64,000 nt of DNA from Caldifarciminota bacterium (GTDB lineage Bacteria; Hydrothermota; Tepidihabitantia; SM23-42): the NCBI GenBank assembly GCA_020349965.1, contig CP070705.1:609934-673933 (forward strand), written 5' to 3'. Below the pieces are notes generated by a model that was not told the origin of the DNA, searched no databases, and saw only the letters and a list, made by a program, of their open reading frames with translations. The position numbers and the translations under genes are program-made. Positions 60,201 to 64,000 of this stretch are shown here, piece after piece. Within the stretch, counting starts at the first letter, position 1; the number at the start of each line of letters is the position of its first letter.

Positions 60201-61406
60201 CTACTTTGATCTCTTGGTTCTCTTTCTGGTTCGTTTCGGCTTCTTTGTGGCTGGCTTCTTTGCTGGTTCCGGTTTTATTTCCTCTACTTTCTTTTCCTCC
60301 TCGAAAGGCTCTTCTTTTATTTCTAGAAGATTCTTGTCGTCCTTCTTCTTGACTAGAACTGTGAATATTACAGTATTGCCAGCCCACAGAATCGCGACAC
60401 CGAGGGATTTGACGAACAAAACAATGAAGTAATATACGATACCGAGAATGAAAGAAGTAATGGCTCCAGACCAGGTTTCATATGCGGGCAGGTAATTGGG
60501 CGGGTAGAGCAGATTCGTCATGTGTATCGATTCAAGATAGCCGCTGAAGAGATTATGGAATGATTCCGGAAATAACGGCGGAACCGCTATCTTCACGTAA
60601 TAGGCAGCGTTTATCAACAGATTATCCAGTTTCTCAGGTGAGATGATTAGTCCGATCACGTCTTGTCCAAGGAAGATCGCCTTTGCTGAGAAGAAACCCA
60701 GGAGCCCTACTCCAATTAGAACGACAAAGATGAGTAGTATCTCGTATACCACGAACCGCCACGGCTGGTCATTGACTACTGAGAAGGATTCGAATAGAGT
60801 GTCAAAGGTGTCATTGCCCGTTTCTCCCACAATCGAAGGCCCGATGATAAGAGACACGATGGTGACAATGGCAAGGTAGAGGATGAAAAGGCATACCGCG
60901 AATGCGAGTATTGACATGACGGCAAAGAACAGCTGCCCAAAATACGGGACCCACGTGATGAGGGCGAGGATGAGGCCCATAATGACAAGGGCAAGCATGA
61001 ACAGAGTCAGTACGACCGGTGCGAGGATCGCCGATTTACCGCTCTTTAGAGCGAATTTTATCGCTTCCTTTATTTCGAAGAATTCGTCACCCTTGAGTTG
61101 TTCGTAAGTCACTTTCGAGATCGCAACCCCGCTGATCAGAGAAACGAAGAGGTACCATAGGAAGGCTATGATCCAAATTATCCAGGAAAACCAAGGGAGT
61201 CCGGTCGGATACATCGGCACGAGGCGGTAGATTTCCCATATTTCGCTGATCTCAATGCCGCCGGTAATATGGGCAAGATACGACAATATGCCATATCCGA
61301 TATGAGCAATGAGAAGACCAAGAAAGGCCAGCCAGATTTTCTTTGCGCTGAAACCTAGTCTTCCGGCTCTGAAGACATCTTTGTAATTAAAATGTAAATT
61401 AGTCAC
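60201..61406 (-). CDS. Multi-spanning membrane protein with basic C-terminal tail
   Basis: 401 residues from GTG 61406, set by AAGGAGGTGAG just upstream; the frame is open to 61478 but that part overlaps the promoter. About six to seven hydrophobic helices (for example IWLAFLGLLIAHIGYGILSYLA, LVIMGLILALITWVPYFGQLFF, FVVYEILLIFVVLIGVGLLGFF). The C-terminus is acidic then strongly basic (EEEKKVEEIKPEPAKK, PKRTRKRTKRSK). I do not recognise the family. Cytoplasmic tail may bind nucleic acid or ribosomes; that is only suggested by charge. Confidence 0.78.
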   Translation of the reverse strand: MTNLHFNYKDVFRAGRLGFSAKKIWLAFLGLLIAHIGYGILSYLAHITGGIEISEIWEIYRLVPMYPTGLPWFSWIIWIIAFLWYLFVSLISGVAISKVTYEQLKGDEFFEIKEAIKFALKSGKSAILAPVVLTLFMLALVIMGLILALITWVPYFGQLFFAVMSILAFAVCLFILYLAIVTIVSLIIGPSIVGETGNDTFDTLFESFSVVNDQPWRFVVYEILLIFVVLIGVGLLGFFSAKAIFLGQDVIGLIISPEKLDNLLINAAYYVKIAVPPLFPESFHNLFSGYLESIHMTNLLYPPNYLPAYETWSGAITSFILGIVYYFIVLFVKSLGVAILWAGNTVIFTVLVKKKDDKNLLEIKEEPFEEEKKVEEIKPEPAKKPATKKPKRTRKRTKRSK

Positions 61407-61428
61407 CTCACCTCCTTGATTTGTTTGT

Positions 61429-61456
61429 ATTATAACCAACACTGCTATGTTGTCAA
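61429..61456 (-). promoter_or_regulatory. Promoter for the membrane protein at 61406
   Basis: TTGACA (61456-61451), 16-bp spacer, TATAAT (61434-61429): consensus hexamers. Confidence 0.82.
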
Positions 61457-61547
61457 TACCTTTGGGTCGAAAACTCAACAGATGTAGTCGTGGTACGGAA
61501 ACAAGCGCGGTATGCTGATTCCGGGTCGTTATGAATTCATGCCATGG

Positions 61548-61575
61548 TTGACATCGGTTAGGATTTTAGTATAAT
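61548..61575 (+). promoter_or_regulatory. Promoter for tatA
   Basis: TTGACA 61548-61553, 16-bp spacer, TATAAT 61570-61575: consensus hexamers. Confidence 0.82.
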
Positions 61576-61593
61576 TTTTTGAGAGAGGTAATC

Positions 61594-61788
61594 ATGAACA
61601 TTGGCTGGCAGGAAATTCTACTCATCTTACTCATTGCTTTGCTACTGTTCGGGGCGAAGAAGATTCCTGACCTTGCGCGCGGCTTGGGCAAGGGCATTAG
61701 AGAGTTCAAGAAGGGTCTGAGTGAGATCGACAAACCTATAGAACCGGATAAGGACGAGACCAAAGAAGCAAAAAGCTCCAAGGAATAG
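61594..61788 (+). CDS. tatA: Sec-independent translocase protein TatA
   Basis: 64 residues from ATG 61594, with AGAGAGG upstream. The N-terminal transmembrane helix ([16 protein letters not shown]) is followed by the hinge and amphipathic helix [22 protein letters not shown], diagnostic of TatA/E, and a charged tail. TatA forms the Tat pore for folded proteins at the inner membrane. tatC is not in the window. tRNA-Ser follows 37 nt downstream and may share the transcript. Confidence 0.95.
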   Translation: MNIGWQEILLILLIALLLFGAKKIPDLARGLGKGIREFKKGLSEIDKPIEPDKDETKEAKSSKE

Positions 61789-61824
61789 GTTTCCTCCGGT
61801 GCCCCCAACTGCAAACAGTATTAT

Positions 61825-61913
61825 GGAGAGGTGTCCGAGCGGCCCAAGGAGCACGACTGGAAATCGTGTATCCGCCGAGAGGCGGATCGCGGGTTCAAAT
61901 CCCGCCCTCTCCG
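61825..61913 (+). tRNA. tRNA-Ser (anticodon GGA)
   Basis: The acceptor stem GGAGAGG pairs with CCTCTCC (61906-61912), with discriminator G 61913. The anticodon stem-loop CACGA-CTGGAAA-TCGTG gives GGA. The long variable arm (TCCGCC GAGA GGCGGA) is as expected for a class II tRNA-Ser. The TPsiC arm is GCGGG-TTCAAAT-CCCGC. CCA is not encoded. Confidence 0.97.
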
Positions 61914-61958
61914 GAGTGAGATATACGGAAATCTTTAACGATAGGAGAAAGGAGAGCT

Positions 61959-62687
61959 ATGTATTATAACGGTGCAAGGATATTCCTCATTTCTTTTCTC
62001 GTTTCACTTTTCACATCGGCTATTGTCTGTGCACTGTTTTTCTTTGTACTTCCCATTGCGAGGGGGGGTGCCGACACGGTCGTTCCCGACTTGATCGGCT
62101 CCAATCAGGAACAGGCCCGTGTTATTGCGGAATCACGTGATCTGCTTTTCGTTGTCGGTGGCGAAGAGGAGAATGAGGAAGTTCCGGCAAATATGATAGC
62201 AAGGCAAACGCCGTTGCCCGGGTCAGTGGTAAGGAGCAAGGCGGCGATCACCGTGTTCTTGTCCAAAGGTTCCAGCCGGATCGTCGTCCCGGATCTAAGG
62301 AATCAAGGTCTGAGCGAAGCAACGGTGAAGTTGACTGAGTTGGGACTGAATATAGGCGAAGTGAAGAGCGAGGAAAGCAGTGAAATCGGAAAGGATAAGA
62401 TCATCTCGACAATTCCGAGTGCCGGCACACGGATCGAGCGCGGTGAGAAGATAGCCATCGTGCTCAGCCGGGGAGTTCAAACAGCGGAGGTGCCAAGACT
62501 CATTGGCAAGTCGTTCTCATCCGCTAAACGGATTATCGAGAACGGAGGTTTCGTTGTCGGTAATGTCCGGTATGAGGTCAGCACCGAGTTCAATGTCGGC
62601 ATAGTCATGGGTCAGAACCCTGCGCCGGGGAGGCAAGCATTACGGGGGTCGGCGATCGACGTAGTCGTGGCAACAGTGCTCGAATGA
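61959..62687 (+). CDS. PASTA-domain membrane protein 1
   Basis: 242 residues with AAGGAGAG before the ATG. One transmembrane helix (about 8-34) and then three PASTA repeats (VVPDLIGSNQEQARVIAE, VVPDLRNQGLSEATVKL, EVPRLIGKSFSSAKRII), each closing with GxxI.V..S. PASTA domains bind peptidoglycan fragments. There is no kinase domain. The gene overlaps the next PASTA gene by 4 nt, and rpe follows. Confidence 0.93.
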   Translation: MYYNGARIFLISFLVSLFTSAIVCALFFFVLPIARGGADTVVPDLIGSNQEQARVIAESRDLLFVVGGEEENEEVPANMIARQTPLPGSVVRSKAAITVFLSKGSSRIVVPDLRNQGLSEATVKLTELGLNIGEVKSEESSEIGKDKIISTIPSAGTRIERGEKIAIVLSRGVQTAEVPRLIGKSFSSAKRIIENGGFVVGNVRYEVSTEFNVGIVMGQNPAPGRQALRGSAIDVVVATVLE

Positions 62688-63388
62688 GAAGAATTCTGAT
62701 CTATTCGGGGATAGTCGTTGCGTTCTTCGTCGCCGGCATCCTCATGGCCAACTTCCTGATCATGCCCTTGCTGGTCGGGAAGGGTGAAGAGGTTATTGTA
62801 CCGAATGTGTGTAACGTGCATCTGGATAGTGCCATTGTGGAATTGAAAAGCGTCGGTCTTGAGGGCGTGGTCGTAGAGCGCCGGTTCGACCGGATAATCG
62901 AAGAAGGCAATGTGATCATCCAAGATCCACTACCTGATGCTCGAGTCAAGAAAGGCCGGATCGTGAATCTCACCGTAAGCCTCGGTGCCGAAACGATCAG
63001 TGTGCCTTATCTTTCCGGCATCAGCTATGAGCAGGGTTTGTCGATCATCAGGAGAATCGGTCTGCTGATAACGAGGGTCGATTCGGTCTTCTCAGATTCA
63101 ATAGGGGCCGGGAAGATTATCGGCACAGTTCCGGAAGCTGAAACGGCCGTGAAAAAAGGTGACGGTTTGATACTGATCCTGAGCAAGGGATTGATCAGAA
63201 GAATGCCAAACGTTGTAGGCCAGCTGTTGAGCCAGGCTCAATTAATTCTGGAGAGAATGGGGCTGGTCATCGGTACGATAGAGGAGGTTCAGGGGAGCGG
63301 CAGGAAAGGAACGGTCATCCTTCAAAACCCTGAGCCGGGGCGGATAGTGAACATCGGGGACACAGCCACCGTGATGGTCATTAAGTGA
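62684..63388 (+). CDS. PASTA-domain membrane protein 2
   Basis: 234 residues. A transmembrane helix (ILIYSGIVVAFFVAGILMANFLI) is followed by three PASTA repeats (IVPNVCNVHLDSAIVEL, SVPYLSGISYEQGLSII, RMPNVVGQLLSQAQLIL). It is collinear with PASTA protein 1, so they probably arose by duplication. ATGA overlap with the upstream gene and GTGA overlap with rpe imply coupled translation. Confidence 0.93.
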   Translation: MRRILIYSGIVVAFFVAGILMANFLIMPLLVGKGEEVIVPNVCNVHLDSAIVELKSVGLEGVVVERRFDRIIEEGNVIIQDPLPDARVKKGRIVNLTVSLGAETISVPYLSGISYEQGLSIIRRIGLLITRVDSVFSDSIGAGKIIGTVPEAETAVKKGDGLILILSKGLIRRMPNVVGQLLSQAQLILERMGLVIGTIEEVQGSGRKGTVILQNPEPGRIVNIGDTATVMVIK

Positions 63389-64000
63389 AGGTCGCTCCGT
63401 CGATAATTGCCGCAAACTTCAGTCAGTACCAGAGAGAAATAAAGGCTGTCGAGGGGGCCGGGGCAGATTTGCTCCATCTAGATGTGATGGACGGTGTGTT
63501 CGTTCCTAACATCACATTCGGCCCGATGATCGTGGAGGCGATCAAGGATCTGACGAAGCTTGAGCTCGATGCGCACCTTATGATTACACATCCTGAGAAA
63601 TATCTCAAACAGTTCATCGACGCCGGTTCAGGCTGGCTGTCTTTCCACTGCGAAGCAACGCAAAACCCTTCCCGTTGCATAGATTACATGCATGAAAGAG
63701 GTGTTAAGGCTGGTTTGGCGATCAATCCCGATACACCGTTCGGTACAGTAACGGAATTCATGGACAGGATAGACTATTTACTGATCATGACGGTCAATCC
63801 TGGCTTTTACGGACAGAAGTTCATTACCGGGGTCCTTCCGAAGATTGAGGAAGCAAAGAACTACATTGGCAGACAGAAGATTAACTGCATGGTCGAGGTG
63901 GATGGTGGCATCAACGTCGAAAATGCCGCTCGGGTCTGCAGTGCTGGTGCCGACATTATCGTTGCTGGCGCCGGTGTATTCAAGGCGAAAGATTACCGGA
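63385..64000 (+). CDS. rpe: Ribulose-phosphate 3-epimerase, 3' end outside the window
   Basis: 205 codons visible from GTG 63385, which overlaps the PASTA 2 stop (GTGA). The TIM-barrel signatures are VAPSIIAANF, LHLDVMDGVFVPNITFG (metal/catalytic His and Asp), DAHLMITHPEKYL, MTVNPGFYGQKFI and VEVDGGIN. It interconverts ribulose- and xylulose-5-phosphate. The family is about 215-225 residues, so only the last 10-20 are missing. PASTA genes next to rpe recall the prkC-rsgA-rpe locus of Firmicutes. Confidence 0.95.
   Translation, partial: MKVAPSIIAANFSQYQREIKAVEGAGADLLHLDVMDGVFVPNITFGPMIVEAIKDLTKLELDAHLMITHPEKYLKQFIDAGSGWLSFHCEATQNPSRCIDYMHERGVKAGLAINPDTPFGTVTEFMDRIDYLLIMTVNPGFYGQKFITGVLPKIEEAKNYIGRQKINCMVEVDGGINVENAARVCSAGADIIVAGAGVFKAKDYR

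Noticed and set aside
1-64000. CRISPR arrays, rRNA genes, prophage or integrase genes
   Set aside because: I saw no regular spaced repeats, no rRNA signature and no phage genes. The only mobile element supported is the RAYT unit.

Overview
The window looks like a chromosomal contig from an uncultured, anaerobic or microaerophilic, diderm bacterium. LpxD and LpxC imply an outer membrane with lipid A. Rubrerythrin, a 2[4Fe-4S] ferredoxin, the NAD-linked PyrD/PyrK dihydroorotate dehydrogenase and LarB/LarC suggest anaerobic metabolism. Large exported beta-rich proteins ending in FlgD-like (T9SS type A-like) domains resemble those of candidate phyla such as WOR-3/Stahlbacteria. The taxonomic placement is inference; there is no rRNA gene here.

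Layout. 1-17 kb: mostly single genes: a PD40/TPR protein, a DHOD-like enzyme with a GQFGIG-repeat zinc-ribbon protein, two DUF885 metalloprotease-like proteins (one cytosolic, one exported), a PurF-like protein without its glutaminase residues, rubrerythrin, a TetR/zinc-ribbon regulator coupled to a beta-helix protein, a DUF4097 protein, two copies of a small conserved domain protein, and a MATE transporter. 17.7-22.4 kb: a 1564-residue multidomain exported protein closed by an intrinsic terminator, then a degenerate fold-back repeat. 22.7-27 kb: MFS transporter, a DivIC/FtsB-like protein, a PSP1 protein, mazG, rsmG and a ferredoxin. 27-34.5 kb (minus): a lipoprotein, and a minor-pilin/PilY1 operon behind a sigma-54-like promoter, divergent from an NtrB-type histidine kinase. 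36-42 kb: tldD, a TPR lipoprotein and pyrK-pyrD-pyrF-pyrE. 42-54 kb (minus): a VWA membrane cluster, a DUF2520 protein, a beta-CASP nuclease, an ECF sigma/anti-sigma pair, larC-larB, a Memo-AMMECR1 fusion and an MTH938-like protein, interrupted by one plus-strand RAYT transposase bounded by perfect 34-bp inverted repeats. 54-64 kb: lpxD-lpxC-S9 peptidase; era, an adenosine-specific kinase family protein and an outer-membrane protein (minus); tatA, tRNA-Ser(GGA), two PASTA proteins and a partial rpe.

The strongest genome-scale signal is promoter grammar. I can place 28 sigma-70-like promoters upstream of genes. In 24 the spacer is 16 bp and in 4 it is 17 bp. In eight genes the start codon lies only 5-6 nt after the -10 hexamer, and in two more 9 nt after, with no Shine-Dalgarno sequence, so these mRNAs should be leaderless. 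Other genes have strong AGGAGG sites, so the organism appears to use both initiation modes.

The most promising leads are the leaderless/16-bp architecture, the PurF-like protein that keeps PRPP and Fe-S residues but has lost the glutaminase residues, the TetR-zinc ribbon regulator with two tandem TGAGT-N4-ACTCA operators, the sigma-54-like pilin promoter opposite an NtrB-like kinase, the RAYT element whose terminal repeat carries its own -35 box, and the exported Memo-AMMECR1 fusion.
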